From Bacillus sp. FJAT-47783 (GTDB lineage: Bacteria > Bacillota > Bacilli > Bacillales > Aeribacillaceae): a stretch of DNA of 64,000 nucleotides. This document shows positions 1 to 9,736 of this stretch, in pieces. The position numbers were made by a program, and so were the translations under genes. The stretch spans positions 186,001-250,000 of the forward strand of contig NZ_JAKZKS010000001.1 of assembly GCF_022808615.1 (NCBI RefSeq). Direction: 5' to 3'. Below the pieces are notes generated by a model that was given only the letters and a program-made list of their open reading frames with translations, was not told where the DNA came from and made no database searches. Position 1 is the stretch's first letter. Each line of letters opens with the position of its first letter.

Positions 1-732
1 AAAAGATACTTTTTTACCTTTAGATATTTTGGCTAACTGCTTTACATTTTCGTCATTTGCATTGATGACAGAGTAATCGTTCTCCAGTTGGTTTAAGAAG
101 ATTCGTTGCTTTGCTCGCATATATTCTTCTTTCGTTCCGTGATAATCTAAATGAGCATCAAAAATATTTAAAAGCAATGCTATCTTCGGCTTAAAGTTCA
201 ACGTTCCTAAAAGTTGAAAGGAAGACAGCTCCATAACAATTACATTTTCCTCTGTCGCTTGTTGAACGACTTCACACGCTACATTGCCAATGTTTCCTGC
301 AATTAACGGGTTTTGTCCATCTTCTTTTAGCATTTCATAAATTAAAGTCGTTGTCGTTGTTTTCCCGTTCGAGCCAGTAATCGCAATAATATCTGCTTCT
401 GAAATGGCATAAGCTAATTCAATCTCAGTCACAATCGGTAATTTCATCTGTTCAGCTTGCTGAATGATGATGTTTGAATAAAGAATGCCAGGATTTTTCA
501 CGATATATTCAATGTTTTGACTTGACAATAAGTCTTCTGGATGATGACCACAAATTACCGATATACCTAACTGTTCCAACTCTTTTGCAGCTTGATTTTC
601 TTCATAAGGCTTCGTGTCGTTGACGATGACATTCGCCCCAAGCTTGTGCAATAATTTAGCGGCCGCTAAGCCGCTTTTTGCTAATCCTAATACGAGTATA
701 TTTTTCCCAAGAAATGTTTGTACGCTTTTCAA
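1..732 (-). CDS. murD: UDP-N-acetylmuramoylalanine--D-glutamate ligase, C-terminal part missing at window edge
   Basis: MurD is the cytosolic ligase that adds D-glutamate to UDP-MurNAc-L-alanine in peptidoglycan precursor synthesis. The visible 244 codons hold the N-terminal Rossmann-like domain (residues ~8-90) and the P-loop [11 protein letters not shown] near residue 113, with part of the central ATPase domain after it; the B. subtilis protein is about 450 residues. The start is a TTG directly after the mraY stop codon, with a GAGGTG Shine-Dalgarno nine bases upstream, so it is translated from the mraY message. The N terminus ([21 protein letters not shown]) supports this TTG. The gene is cut by the window boundary, not degraded. 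Confidence 0.95.
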   Translation of the reverse strand, partial: MKSVQTFLGKNILVLGLAKSGLAAAKLLHKLGANVIVNDTKPYEENQAAKELEQLGISVICGHHPEDLLSSQNIEYIVKNPGILYSNIIIQQAEQMKLPIVTEIELAYAISEADIIAITGSNGKTTTTTLIYEMLKEDGQNPLIAGNIGNVACEVVQQATEENVIVMELSSFQLLGTLNFKPKIALLLNIFDAHLDYHGTKEEYMRAKQRIFLNQLENDYSVINANDENVKQLAKISKGKKVSF

Positions 733-1707
733 TTACAACCACACCTCAATATAGATTCCTAAAATGGCAAATACAAGGCCCATCGACCAAAATGTAGCGA
801 CAACGCGCCATTCAGACCAACCTAACAATTCATAATGGTGATGGAGGGGACTCATTTTAAATACACGTCTCCCCGTTGTCTTAAATGAAATGACTTGGAT
901 AATGACGGACAGTGTTTCGATGACAAAGACACCACCAATAATCACTAATAATACTTCAAGCTTTGTTAAAATGGCGACAGTGACGATAGCTCCTCCAAGC
1001 GCAAGCGAGCCTGTATCTCCCATAAACACTTTCGCTGGATGTGCATTAAATACTAAAAACCCTAGTACAGCACCGACAACGGCTACTGAAAAAATCGCTA
1101 CGTCATACTGCCCTTGGTTCCAAGCTAAAACTGCATAAGCACCAAAGGCAACTGCCGCAGTGCCTGATAATAAACCATCTAATCCATCCGTTAAGTTCAC
1201 GGCGTTAGAGCCACCAACAAGCATGAAAATAATTAAGAGTACGTAAGCCCAGCCAAGATCAAAGGACCAATCAGTACCTGGCAATCGAATTTCTGATGAA
1301 AATCCGTATTGCTGAAACACTAAATAAAAAATGATCGCAATAATGACTTGACCGATAAGCTTTTGTTTTGACGTAAGCCCTAAATTTCTTTTCATGACGA
1401 CTTTAATAAAGTCATCTAAAAACCCTAGTAAACCGTATCCGAATGTGACGAAAAGTAATAAATACATTTCAACACTTAGTTCAGAAAATTTATTCGTCAT
1501 GACTAGTGTCGTCACAATAATGGAGGCAATAATCATGATTCCGCCCATCGTAGGTGTTCCGGACTTCTTTTTGTGAGATTTCGGCCCTTCCTCACGAATA
1601 CTTTGACCGAATTTTAATCTCCGCAAGAATGGAATAAAGATCGGTGAAAGTAATACACTAATTAAAAAGCTGGTGATAATCGTAAATAACATCACTTGCT
1701 CAAGCAT
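733..1707 (-). CDS. mraY: Phospho-N-acetylmuramoyl-pentapeptide-transferase
   Basis: MraY is the integral membrane enzyme that transfers phospho-MurNAc-pentapeptide from UDP to undecaprenyl phosphate, giving lipid I. At 324 residues it is full length. About ten hydrophobic segments are visible. Family motifs include the N-terminal [14 protein letters not shown], the Asp-rich LDDF near residue 97, NLTDGLDGL near residue 171, and the histidine-rich SPLHHHYE near the C terminus. The ATG has a strong AAGGGGG eight bases upstream and overlaps the last codons of a 38-codon ORF. It lies between murE and murD, as in B. subtilis. Confidence 0.98.
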   Translation of the reverse strand: MLEQVMLFTIITSFLISVLLSPIFIPFLRRLKFGQSIREEGPKSHKKKSGTPTMGGIMIIASIIVTTLVMTNKFSELSVEMYLLLFVTFGYGLLGFLDDFIKVVMKRNLGLTSKQKLIGQVIIAIIFYLVFQQYGFSSEIRLPGTDWSFDLGWAYVLLIIFMLVGGSNAVNLTDGLDGLLSGTAAVAFGAYAVLAWNQGQYDVAIFSVAVVGAVLGFLVFNAHPAKVFMGDTGSLALGGAIVTVAILTKLEVLLVIIGGVFVIETLSVIIQVISFKTTGRRVFKMSPLHHHYELLGWSEWRVVATFWSMGLVFAILGIYIEVWL

Positions 1708-1816
1708 CGATTTTTCCCCCTTCCACCGAACCTTCTACCTTTGATTTGACGTCTGTTTGTACGTCTATATATATTTTCACCATATGTTTCGGCATATCAA
1801 TCCATTCCACTTTCAT
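1700..1816 (-). CDS. Small ORF (38 aa) translationally coupled to mraY
   Basis: In the gap between murE and mraY there is an ORF of 38 codons, ATG at 1816, preceded by AGAGGAG three bases upstream. Its stop TGA overlaps the mraY start in the string ATGCTTGA, an arrangement typical of translational coupling. The peptide begins [20 protein letters not shown] and is charged and soluble-looking, with no membrane segment. I do not recognise it. It may be a real small protein or a leader whose translation sets mraY expression. The spacing of its ribosome binding site is a little short, so the case is moderate. Confidence 0.45.
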   Translation of the reverse strand: MKVEWIDMPKHMVKIYIDVQTDVKSKVEGSVEGGKIDA

Positions 1817-1846
1817 TTTCTCCTCTTTCTAACTCCTTAAAAAAGA

Positions 1847-3328
1847 TTATTTTGATTTACATTGTACTTGTTTAACAGCTTTTAAAGCCACTTCTTTATC
1901 ATCAAACTCGAGTGTTTGATTACCTATTTGCTGATACGTTTCATGTCCTTTTCCAGCAATCACAATGCAATCACCTTTTTTCGCATTCGAAACGGCAAAT
2001 TGAATGGCGTCTTCTCTGTTTGTAATGGAGTGGTAGTATTCTCCTTTCACTCCATTTTCCATATCTTTTAAAATTTGAAGCGGATCCTCACTACGCGGGT
2101 TGTCGGATGTAAAAATCGGTTCATCGGCATATTTAACGGCAACCTTGGCCATTAATGGACGCTTCGTTTGATCACGATCACCCCCGCATCCGATAACGAC
2201 GAATATTTTTCCTTTTGTAAATTGCTTAACGGTTTTTAAAACATTCTCTAAACTATCAGGCGTGTGAGCATAATCAACAATCATCGTGAAATCTTGACCG
2301 CCACTTACAAGTTCAAATCGTCCGCGCACACCTTCTAGCGATTCGATCGCTTTTATAATTATTTCCATATCGATATTGCTTACGAGTGCTGCCGAAACCG
2401 CTGCTAGTACATTGTACACACTAAATGTTCCAACAAGCTTCATGTTGACAGGAAAGTGCCCATTTGGTGTTACGAGCTCAAATGTTGTACCATCTGACCC
2501 CATTTGAATGTTTTTTGCCATGACATCACTCGGTGTTTCGATTCCATATGTCACAATATGTGCACTTGTCACTTGTTTATAATACGCTGATGTATCGTCA
2601 TCGGCATTTAAAATAGCAAACTTTTGACGGTCGTGATGAAATGCATTTCCTAATTGGGAAAATAATAAACCTTTTGCGTTACGGTATTCCTCCATCGTTT
2701 CATGATAATCTAAATGATCTTGTGAAAGGTTTGTAAATACCGCAACATCGAAATCACACCCATGAACACGGCCCATATGAAGAGCATGTGACGAAACTTC
2801 CATCACCGCATGTGACACTTGCTGATCAACCATTTGTTTGAACGTTTTTTGTAATGTTAAGCTTTCAGGTGTCGTATTTTTCACTTCAAATTGCTCATCA
2901 ATAATTTTCGTGTACATTGTCCCGATAAGCCCGGTTTTCTTGTCAGCTTCTTTCAATATTTTTTCTATAATATGTGTTGTTGTTGTTTTTCCATTCGTAC
3001 CTGTAACGCCGATTAAATGCAGTTTATGTGTTGGCTTCTCGTAAAAGGCATCCGCCAAGCGGGCCATTGCTCTTTTCGTATCGTTGACAATAATGACAGG
3101 TACGTGTTTAGGAGTTGAAACATTTCGCTCGGCTAAAATCGCAACTGCTCCTTTTTCAACTGCTTGTTCAACAAAATCGTGGCCATCAACGGTAAAACCT
3201 TTTATGCATATAAACAAACTTCCCTTTTTTACAGCTCGTGAATCCATCTCAATTGAGGAAATGAGTGGATTTCCTTCTTTTAAAATATTATATTGATATA
3301 GATGATCTAACAAAGACTGTAACTCCAT
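1847..3328 (-). CDS. murE: UDP-N-acetylmuramoyl-L-alanyl-D-glutamate--2,6-diaminopimelate ligase
   Basis: MurE adds the third amino acid to the cytosolic peptidoglycan precursor. The 493-residue protein shows the N-terminal uridine-binding domain, a P-loop [11 protein letters not shown] at residues ~109-119, the central ligase domain and the C-terminal domain. The motif DNPRSED near residue 412 is the DNPR signature of meso-diaminopimelate-specific enzymes, so the cell wall should be DAP-type. The ATG has GAGAGGA ten bases upstream. It is separated from spoVD by a 143-base gap containing a hairpin, so murE, mraY and murD may have their own promoter. Confidence 0.97.
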   Translation of the reverse strand: MELQSLLDHLYQYNILKEGNPLISSIEMDSRAVKKGSLFICIKGFTVDGHDFVEQAVEKGAVAILAERNVSTPKHVPVIIVNDTKRAMARLADAFYEKPTHKLHLIGVTGTNGKTTTTHIIEKILKEADKKTGLIGTMYTKIIDEQFEVKNTTPESLTLQKTFKQMVDQQVSHAVMEVSSHALHMGRVHGCDFDVAVFTNLSQDHLDYHETMEEYRNAKGLLFSQLGNAFHHDRQKFAILNADDDTSAYYKQVTSAHIVTYGIETPSDVMAKNIQMGSDGTTFELVTPNGHFPVNMKLVGTFSVYNVLAAVSAALVSNIDMEIIIKAIESLEGVRGRFELVSGGQDFTMIVDYAHTPDSLENVLKTVKQFTKGKIFVVIGCGGDRDQTKRPLMAKVAVKYADEPIFTSDNPRSEDPLQILKDMENGVKGEYYHSITNREDAIQFAVSNAKKGDCIVIAGKGHETYQQIGNQTLEFDDKEVALKAVKQVQCKSK

Positions 3329-3427
3329 AAATATTCAATCCTCTCAACAAAACTTCCTTTTCAAATATATGTATGAATAAGAGACATACGTTAACATTTT
3401 AGCTTAAATAAATAAAAAGTGCCATAC

Positions 3428-3465
3428 GGGCTTTCATCCTTTAATGAAAAACTTGAAGAAAGCCC
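3428..3465. terminator. Hairpin after spoVD
   Basis: GGGCTTTC and GAAAGCCC can pair eight bases around a 22-base loop just downstream of the spoVD stop. On the minus strand a T-rich run follows only after nine bases, so termination may be partial, with read-through into murE. Confidence 0.4.
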
Positions 3466-3471
3466 TCTTTT

Positions 3472-5415
3472 TTATTCGTGATGATGTTCTTCTTCGTCTT
3501 CACCATCACTTAAAAATACTCTTACTTTTGAACCTTGCGCAACTTTCTCTCCCGGGGAAGGTGACTGGTCAATGACGACATTGCCTTTACCCGATACATC
3601 CACTTGTAAATTGACGAGCTGTTGATTTAGCTCTTGCTTCGTTAACCCTATAATGTTCGGGACTTCTATAAGTTTTTTGTCATCCCATTTATATTCTTTT
3701 TCTATTTGATCTTTTCTCGGCTTTACACCTAAATGGCGCAAACTATCTTCGATAATCGTACCGACAATGGGCGCTGCAACAACACCACCGAACTGAACCG
3801 TACCTTTCGGATTGTCTACGGCTATATAGACGACAATTTGCGGATCATCTGCAGGAGCAAAACCAATAAATGAAACGATATGATTATTTTCTAAATATGC
3901 TCCATTCACAGCTTTTTGTGCTGTACCGGTTTTGCCACCAACACGATAACCATCAACAAAAGCTCCTTTACCCGTTCCTTGTGCAACAACACTCTCTAAT
4001 GCATATCGAATTTTTTTTGACGTTTCTTCCGATATGATGCGACGTTTCGCTTTAGTTGTTGTTTCACTTACGACTTTACCTGTAATGGGATCAATCCACT
4101 CTTTTGCAATATAAGGTGTATATAAGATCCCTCCATTTACCGCAGCAGATACAGCTGCCACTTGTTGAATCGGTGTAACGGATACACCTTGACCGAATGC
4201 GGTCGTTGCTAATTCAACAGGACCAACTCGTTCTTCAGAAAATAATATCCCTTTTCCTTCTCCTTGTAAATCAATTCCTGTTTTTTCACCAAAGCCAAAC
4301 TTTTTTATATAATTAAAAAGAGTCGATGTTCCTAAACGTTCACCTAATTCTACAAATCCAGGGTTGCACGAGTTTTGCACGACCTCTAAAAAGGTTTGGC
4401 TACCGTGCCCTCCTCTTTTCCAGCATCTTAGCTTCGCTCCTCCAACAGATGCATAACCGGGGTCGTGAAACTGTTCTTTTTCTAAATCTACCTTCCCCTC
4501 TTCTAATGCGGCAGCAAGTGTAATTATTTTAAAAGTAGAACCCGGTTCATAAGCACTCCATATAGGCAAATTTCGATTATACACAATCGGGTCAACCTTT
4601 TGATACGTAGCCGGATCAAAATCAGGCCTTGACGACATTGCCAAAATTTCCCCGTTATTCGGATTCATGGCGATAGCAATCATTCCATCTGGATTGTATT
4701 TTGCTTCAGCGTTGTCCAATTCACGCTCGATGATTTTTTGAATGTCCACATCTGTCGTCAATTTTAAATTCAAACCATCAGTTGGAGGGGTATATTCTTC
4801 TCCTTCACCTGATAGCCGGTGTCCTTTTGCATCTGAATAAAATTGAACGTAGCCTCTTTCACCTTGGAGTTGTTTATCATAATATAATTCAAGCCCGGCA
4901 AGCCCTTGATTATCAATGCCTGTAAAGCCAAGAACGTGTGAAAGAAAGCTTCCGTATGGATAGTAACGTTTAGTATCTTCTGCAATATAAACGCCATCTA
5001 TATTTAAGGCACGAATCTCTTCTGCCTTTTCATTCGATATTTTACGACCTTCTGGAATTCGTTCAAGAGACGTTTTTTTTGTTATATGCTTATAAGCTTT
5101 TTCAACTGGCATGTTTAAGATGGCAGCTAGTTTCTCTGCTGCCTCACTCGGATTATTTATTTGTCTAGGTACAACATAAACGGTTGGTGCACTAATGTTT
5201 GTCGCTAATTTTTCTCCATCTCGATCAAGTATTTCCCCTCTCATCGGCTCAAAAGGGATATTGCGACTCCAAAGCTCCTTTGCAAGTGATGTTAAATCGT
5301 CCCCGATAATCAATTGGACATACCCTAATCGTACATCAATAATAAAAAAGATGAGAAAACCGGCAAATAAAACGGTTAATAGTCGTTTGCGAACGGTAAC
5401 ATTTGAAACACGCAT
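3472..5415 (-). CDS. spoVD: Stage V sporulation protein D, class B penicillin-binding protein
   Basis: SpoVD is the sporulation-specific transpeptidase that builds spore cortex peptidoglycan in the outer forespore membrane. The 647 residues show an N-terminal membrane anchor (~12-32), the class B dimerisation domain, a transpeptidase domain with STFK, SCN and KTG (VGGKTGTAQ), and one C-terminal PASTA domain before an acidic, His-rich tail. Two cysteines 19 residues apart, in LRCWKRGG and NSCNPGF, match the disulfide pair that StoA reduces in B. subtilis SpoVD, so redox control is probably conserved. It follows pbpB, separated by a terminator. B. subtilis spoVD is sigma-E dependent; a weak sigma-E-like site is visible upstream. 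Confidence 0.96.
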   Translation of the reverse strand: MRVSNVTVRKRLLTVLFAGFLIFFIIDVRLGYVQLIIGDDLTSLAKELWSRNIPFEPMRGEILDRDGEKLATNISAPTVYVVPRQINNPSEAAEKLAAILNMPVEKAYKHITKKTSLERIPEGRKISNEKAEEIRALNIDGVYIAEDTKRYYPYGSFLSHVLGFTGIDNQGLAGLELYYDKQLQGERGYVQFYSDAKGHRLSGEGEEYTPPTDGLNLKLTTDVDIQKIIERELDNAEAKYNPDGMIAIAMNPNNGEILAMSSRPDFDPATYQKVDPIVYNRNLPIWSAYEPGSTFKIITLAAALEEGKVDLEKEQFHDPGYASVGGAKLRCWKRGGHGSQTFLEVVQNSCNPGFVELGERLGTSTLFNYIKKFGFGEKTGIDLQGEGKGILFSEERVGPVELATTAFGQGVSVTPIQQVAAVSAAVNGGILYTPYIAKEWIDPITGKVVSETTTKAKRRIISEETSKKIRYALESVVAQGTGKGAFVDGYRVGGKTGTAQKAVNGAYLENNHIVSFIGFAPADDPQIVVYIAVDNPKGTVQFGGVVAAPIVGTIIEDSLRHLGVKPRKDQIEKEYKWDDKKLIEVPNIIGLTKQELNQQLVNLQVDVSGKGNVVIDQSPSPGEKVAQGSKVRVFLSDGEDEEEHHHE

Positions 5416-5445
5416 CCTAGGAAACTCCTCTCACACTTTGGTCGT

Positions 5446-5475
5446 TATCGCCAATATATGCTTGGTCCATTTTAG
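5446..5475 (-). promoter_or_regulatory. Possible sigma-E promoter of spoVD
   Basis: On the minus strand TCTATCT is followed after about 13 bases by CATATATT, a fair match to the sigma-E -35 (kmATATT) and -10 (CATACAnT) pattern. The spoVD start codon lies about 35 bases downstream. Assignment rests on this weak match plus the known sigma-E control of spoVD in B. subtilis. Confidence 0.25.
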
Positions 5476-5568
5476 ATAGAACAAGCTATCGAAAGAGGAG
5501 ATGATATGTTTTAATAAGATTATTTGAATAACTATGAATGACAGGAAAAGTAAGTGATTGAAAAGAAA

Positions 5569-5597
5569 AGCTTGACAGCTCTATCGACTGCCAAGCT
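5569..5597 (-). terminator. Rho-independent terminator of pbpB
   Basis: AGCTTGGCAG pairs with CTGTCAAGCT on the minus strand (one G-T pair), followed by TTTCTTTTC. The upstream arm overlaps the pbpB stop codon. It separates vegetative pbpB from the sporulation gene spoVD. Confidence 0.7.
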
Positions 5598-7797
5598 ATT
5601 CCTCTTCTCCATGTGACTCTTTGTCATTCTTTTCTTTCTCTGCTTCAGAGCGGTGTTTCGTTTGTTCGTCAAGCTTGATTGTTAAAGTAGCTCCTTTTTT
5701 TAATGCAGAGCCAGCTTTAATCGATTGAGCTGTTACATACCCTTTCCCTTCATATCGAAGGTTCAAGTCACATATCGTACTCAGCTTCAACACATCTCTT
5801 AATGACCATCCTATAACATTTGGCATTTTCGCATGACCTTCTGTTCGCAATAAAAGTTTCTCGTTTGCAATGACTCTTGTCTCAGGGAACGGGAATTGAC
5901 CAATAATCGTTTTTCCTTCTCCTAACGTGATGACTTCGATATTTTGTTTCGCCATTTGTTTTTCGACATTCTCAACACGTTCATTCGTATAGTCTTGTAA
6001 AGAAAAGCCGTTATCCGTTTCAGACGATTTACGCTTCGGCTGATGATCTGGCTTTACTTGTAAATATTCCAATCCATTTTTCATGACGGTTTTAAAGATA
6101 AATGATACGGGTGCAGAACCTGTTTCAGTCGGCTTTAATTCTGGTTGCTGAACTGCGACATACATAAGGAGCTCAGGATCATCTTTTGGAGCCATTCCTA
6201 AAAAAGAAAAAATATAATTTTCACGTCCTGTTAAATATCTACCATCGCTCCCTGCGATTTGTGCAGTTCCTGTTTTTCCAGCGACTTCATACCCTTCAAT
6301 TTGAAAGGCTTGACCCGTTCCATTTTCAGAGCTGACAACCGTCTCTAAAAGATCGCGCACTTTTTTTGCTGTATCCTTCGAAATCGGTTCACCAGCGACT
6401 TTAGGCTTATGATCAAGGATCGTCTTTTTCGTATCTGGGTCCACAACTTTATCAATAACAAATGGTTTCATCATTTTCCCGTCGCCCGCAACAGCTGTTG
6501 CACCTTGAATTTGCTGGATAGGTGTAATTGATGAAGCTTGTCCATATGCCGTTGAAAGCTTATCTCTCTCATACTTATAGTTGATTCGACTTGTTGCTTC
6601 ACCGGGTAAATCAATACCAGTCTTTTTCGTTAATCCGAATCGCTCAATATATTGATAGAATGATTCAAATCCTAATTTTTCTTTTGCTAAAATCGAGAAT
6701 GCTACGTTCGATGATCGTTGTACGCCTTCATCAAACGGAATCATGCCCCACCCTTTGCCATAATTATGATCGTTAATTGGTTTGGATCCTTTTACAGGAT
6801 AAGAACCTGATTGAAATGCTTCTTTTCCGTTATATACCCCTTCATTGATCGCTGCGGCTAATGTAAAAATTTTCATCGTTGAACCAGGTTCGAAAGGATA
6901 CGATATCGCATCGTTGTAATAGTTAAATATATTTCGTTTGTTCGGATCGAAACTCGGTCGCTGCGACATTGCGAGAATTTCACCTGTCTTCGGATTAGCG
7001 ACAATGGCGATCATTTTTTTCGGGTTATACTCTTCAGCGGCTTCATTCATCGCATCCTCTAAAAACGTCTGTATTTTCTGATCAATCGTTAAATAAACAT
7101 CGGCCCCGTTATCTGGTGCGACAATTTTTTCGTCACTCGTGGGGAGTTTAAAGCCGTAATGATCTTTTTCATATTGGACATAGCCATCTGATTCTTGTAA
7201 ATATTTATCTAAATATTTCTCAACTCCAAGTTTTCCTTCTGTCTTATTTTTTTCTCTTTGAGCAAAGCCGATAATGTAAGATGCGAAATCTCCATTTGGG
7301 TAAAACCGATTTGTGTCACGTATAAATGCGATACCAGGAAGCTCAAGCGCTTCGATCTCTTGTTTTTTTGAAAAACTAATATTGCGCCCTTTCGCTCCAA
7401 ATTCGACTTGTTTTCGATCTTTCTTTAATACCGACAATATTTCTTGTTCATTCATGTCTAACAGAGGAGCAAGCTTTCTAGCGGTTTCTTCTTTGTCCAC
7501 AACATGCCGTGGTTGTTTCGAATTCGTCGTAAGACTTTCATCTAATACAGCTACAACCGTAAATGTAGACGTATCCTGTGCTAACACTTCACCGTTACGG
7601 TCTAAAATTTTCCCTCTCGACGCTTCAAGTGTTACTTGATTTTTATATTTTTCTTCCGCTTTTACCGCTAATACTTGTCCATCTACTTTTCCAGTTGCTT
7701 GTATGTAGAAAAAGCGGCTAAATAAGACAAAAAAGAGCAAAGCAAATATTAAAGATAATATTGCTGCTCCTCTGTTCATGTTCTTGTTTTTATTCAT
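5596..7797 (-). CDS. pbpB: Penicillin-binding protein 2B, septal transpeptidase
   Basis: PBP2B is the essential class B transpeptidase of the divisome, partner of FtsW, FtsL and DivIB. The 733-residue protein (B. subtilis 716) has a short cytoplasmic N terminus, one membrane anchor (~10-32), the dimerisation region, a transpeptidase domain with STMK, SSN (RSSNVAF) and KTG (VAGKTGTAQ), and two PASTA-like repeats in the last ~130 residues, ending in a charged tail. It starts five bases after the ftsL stop, which indicates coupled expression within the dcw operon. Confidence 0.96.
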   Translation of the reverse strand: MNKNKNMNRGAAILSLIFALLFFVLFSRFFYIQATGKVDGQVLAVKAEEKYKNQVTLEASRGKILDRNGEVLAQDTSTFTVVAVLDESLTTNSKQPRHVVDKEETARKLAPLLDMNEQEILSVLKKDRKQVEFGAKGRNISFSKKQEIEALELPGIAFIRDTNRFYPNGDFASYIIGFAQREKNKTEGKLGVEKYLDKYLQESDGYVQYEKDHYGFKLPTSDEKIVAPDNGADVYLTIDQKIQTFLEDAMNEAAEEYNPKKMIAIVANPKTGEILAMSQRPSFDPNKRNIFNYYNDAISYPFEPGSTMKIFTLAAAINEGVYNGKEAFQSGSYPVKGSKPINDHNYGKGWGMIPFDEGVQRSSNVAFSILAKEKLGFESFYQYIERFGLTKKTGIDLPGEATSRINYKYERDKLSTAYGQASSITPIQQIQGATAVAGDGKMMKPFVIDKVVDPDTKKTILDHKPKVAGEPISKDTAKKVRDLLETVVSSENGTGQAFQIEGYEVAGKTGTAQIAGSDGRYLTGRENYIFSFLGMAPKDDPELLMYVAVQQPELKPTETGSAPVSFIFKTVMKNGLEYLQVKPDHQPKRKSSETDNGFSLQDYTNERVENVEKQMAKQNIEVITLGEGKTIIGQFPFPETRVIANEKLLLRTEGHAKMPNVIGWSLRDVLKLSTICDLNLRYEGKGYVTAQSIKAGSALKKGATLTIKLDEQTKHRSEAEKEKNDKESHGEEE

Positions 7798-7802
7798 GCT
7801 AA

Positions 7803-8162
7803 TCAGTCCTGTACACCTTTAACGTTATTCGGATTTAATGTAAGTCCAGCATCCTTTGCTTTCTTCCAAATTCGCTCTGGATTACTTAACTCTTCTTGCT
7901 GAATATAAAGATCGGTGTTTATTTTTTGCTGCTTACTCATCTCTGCTTCAATCGCTTGGATGTCCATGTTCACATTATACAATTTTACATAGTTTGAAAT
8001 TACTAAGATAGAACCAATTAATACCATCCCTAAAAAGACAGCAAACAGCACCTTTTCCCCAAAAGTAAAAAGAGGACGCTTTTTTACTACAACTTTTTGT
8101 TGTACACTTTGCTTTTGTTCTTGAACTTGTTTTTGTTGAACCTTGTAAGCTAAATTACTCAT
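7803..8162 (-). CDS. ftsL: Cell division protein FtsL
   Basis: FtsL is a small bitopic divisome protein that activates septal wall synthesis together with DivIC and PBP2B. The 119 residues have a basic, glutamine-rich cytoplasmic N terminus (1-36), one membrane segment (~37-59) and an extracytoplasmic coiled-coil-prone region (~62-105). Identification rests on this topology and on its place between rsmH and pbpB. A GGAGGGTG ribosome binding site precedes the ATG. Confidence 0.93.
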   Translation of the reverse strand: MSNLAYKVQQKQVQEQKQSVQQKVVVKKRPLFTFGEKVLFAVFLGMVLIGSILVISNYVKLYNVNMDIQAIEAEMSKQQKINTDLYIQQEELSNPERIWKKAKDAGLTLNPNNVKGVQD

Positions 8163-8175
8163 CCCTTCACCCTCC

Positions 8176-9114
8176 TTATTTATCTATTTTCTCCGCAATT
8201 CGAAGCTTGGCAGATCGCGCTCGGTTATTTTCCTCTAGTTCTTTTTCAGTTGGGAGAATAGGCTTTCTTGTTATTATTCGAACATCCGGTTTATATTCAT
8301 CTGGAATGATTGGTAAATTCGGTGGTAATGGCGGTGTTTCGGCTGCTTTTTTAAACGTTACTTTGCATATACGATCTTCCAATGAATGGAATGTAATAAC
8401 CGAAACTCTCCCTTTCGGATTTAATAAGGCAATCGCTTGCTCGATCGCTTCTTCAAACACCTTCAATTCATCGTTAACAGCAATTCGTATCGCCTGAAAT
8501 ATTCTTTTTGCGGGATGCCCCCCTTTTCGTCTAGCTGGGGCTGGAATTGCCTCTTTAATAATGTCAACGAGCTCTTGCGTTGTTTGAATCGGTTCGACTT
8601 TTCGAGCGGCTTCTATTTTCCGAGCGATTTGTTTTGAAAATTTCTCTTCTCCATATTGAAAGAATATTTTCACCAATTGTTCATACGTCCACTCGTTGAC
8701 AACATGATAAGCTGTTAACGTTTGTTCACGATCCATTCGCATATCTAACGGTGCATCATGATGATAGCTAAAACCTCGCTCTGGCGTATCTAATTGCGGT
8801 GACGAAACACCTAAGTCAAATAAAACACCATCAACCTTCGTCACACCTATTTCATAAAGCTTCTCTGTTAAATAGCGAAAGTTGCTTTTAATAAACGTAA
8901 CGCGGTCAATAAAAGGGGCAAGTTTTTCTTTTGCAAATTGAAGTGCGACATCATCTTGATCAAAAGCAATGAGCCGACCTTTTTCAGTTAAACGTGACGC
9001 AATTTCATAGCTGTGTCCAGCTCCCCCTAATGTACAGTCTACATAAATGCCATCCGGTTTTATGTTTAGTCCATCGACCGCTTCATGTAATAGTACTGTT
9101 TTATGTTCAAACAT
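8176..9114 (-). CDS. rsmH: 16S rRNA (cytosine1402-N4)-methyltransferase
   Basis: RsmH (MraW) methylates N4 of C1402 in 16S rRNA. The 312-residue protein begins [21 protein letters not shown], as expected for the family, and has the SAM-binding motif [11 protein letters not shown] near residue 32, the Asp of FDQDD, and [14 protein letters not shown] near residue 240. A GTG four codons upstream (9126) would also be in frame, but AAAGGTGG lies eight bases before the ATG at 9114, which I chose. It sits between mraZ and ftsL in the dcw operon. Confidence 0.96.
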   Translation of the reverse strand: MFEHKTVLLHEAVDGLNIKPDGIYVDCTLGGAGHSYEIASRLTEKGRLIAFDQDDVALQFAKEKLAPFIDRVTFIKSNFRYLTEKLYEIGVTKVDGVLFDLGVSSPQLDTPERGFSYHHDAPLDMRMDREQTLTAYHVVNEWTYEQLVKIFFQYGEEKFSKQIARKIEAARKVEPIQTTQELVDIIKEAIPAPARRKGGHPAKRIFQAIRIAVNDELKVFEEAIEQAIALLNPKGRVSVITFHSLEDRICKVTFKKAAETPPLPPNLPIIPDEYKPDVRIITRKPILPTEKELEENNRARSAKLRIAEKIDK

Positions 9115-9181
9115 TGTTGTAACCACCTTTAATATCCTGTATCGAATCTCATGTCGTCTATTATTATCAACACTTCAACGA

Positions 9182-9613
9182 TTATATATCAAAATCAATC
9201 ATATTTTCGGCAATTTCTTCAAATGATTCTTCTTGTTCTTCTACGTATTGATCCCAAACATTTTTACTCCATAATTCAATACGGTTTGATACACCAATAA
9301 CGACACATTCCTTCTCTAGCTTGGCGTACTGTAAAAGCGGAGTTGTAATGTTTATACGGCCTTGTTTATCTAATTCACATTCAACGGCACCTGAAAAGAA
9401 GAATCTCGTAAAAGCGCGGGCATCTTTTTTTGTAAGGGGTAGAGACTTCAACTTTTCCTCAAGTATTTTCCATTCACTCATCGGGTATCCAAACAAACAT
9501 TTATCGAGACCACGTGTTAAGACAAATGATTCCCCCAACCCTTCTCGGAACTTAGCAGGAATAATCATTCGCCCTTTCGTATCAATTGTATGATGGTATT
9601 CCCCCATGAACAT
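9182..9613 (-). CDS. mraZ: Transcriptional regulator MraZ
   Basis: MraZ is a ring-forming DNA-binding protein of the AbrB-like swapped-hairpin fold that controls its own dcw operon. At 143 residues it equals the B. subtilis protein in length and starts [16 protein letters not shown]. The two tandem MraZ domains each carry the DxxGR motif ([16 protein letters not shown], residues ~9-24, and [10 protein letters not shown], residues ~80-89). It is the first gene of the dcw cluster. Its target repeats lie immediately upstream and overlap the ribosome binding site. Confidence 0.97.
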   Translation of the reverse strand: MFMGEYHHTIDTKGRMIIPAKFREGLGESFVLTRGLDKCLFGYPMSEWKILEEKLKSLPLTKKDARAFTRFFFSGAVECELDKQGRINITTPLLQYAKLEKECVVIGVSNRIELWSKNVWDQYVEEQEESFEEIAENMIDFDI

Positions 9614-9620
9614 GTCATGT

Positions 9621-9667
9621 CCCCACTTTCTACCCTTAACTCACCACTTTCCCCCACTTTTCTCCAC
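9621..9667 (-). promoter_or_regulatory. MraZ-box operator
   Basis: Reading the minus strand, GTGG- or GGGT-type units recur about every 10 bases: GTGGAG, GTGGGG, GTGGTG, AGGGTA, GTGGGG. This is the repeated TGGGN-type motif that MraZ binds, one helical turn apart. The last unit is also the Shine-Dalgarno sequence of mraZ. Binding would cover the start of the transcript, consistent with autorepression. Confidence 0.8.
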
Positions 9668-9673
9668 AATTTC

Positions 9674-9679
9674 ATTGTA
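9674..9679 (-). promoter_or_regulatory. Probable -10 box of the mraZ promoter
   Basis: TACAAT on the minus strand lies just upstream of the MraZ boxes. The expected -35 position falls in the T-run of the bshC terminator and has no good match to TTGACA, so the promoter looks weak. Confidence 0.45.
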
Positions 9680-9701
9680 CTATTAATAAGAATAAAAAAA
9701 A

Positions 9702-9721
9702 ACCCTGTTTTAAAACAGGAT
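9702..9721. terminator. Rho-independent terminator after bshC
   Basis: The perfect palindrome CCTGTTTTAAAACAGG (9704-9719) is flanked by A/T runs on both sides. On the minus strand it is followed by nine T and ends the bshC transcript just ahead of the mraZ promoter. Confidence 0.85.
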
Positions 9722-9736
9722 TTTTTTATTTTGTCC

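Noticed and set aside
3429-3466. Plus-strand transcript ending at the spoVD-murE hairpin
   Set aside because: The hairpin has a better T-run on the plus strand, but no plus-strand gene or promoter precedes it.
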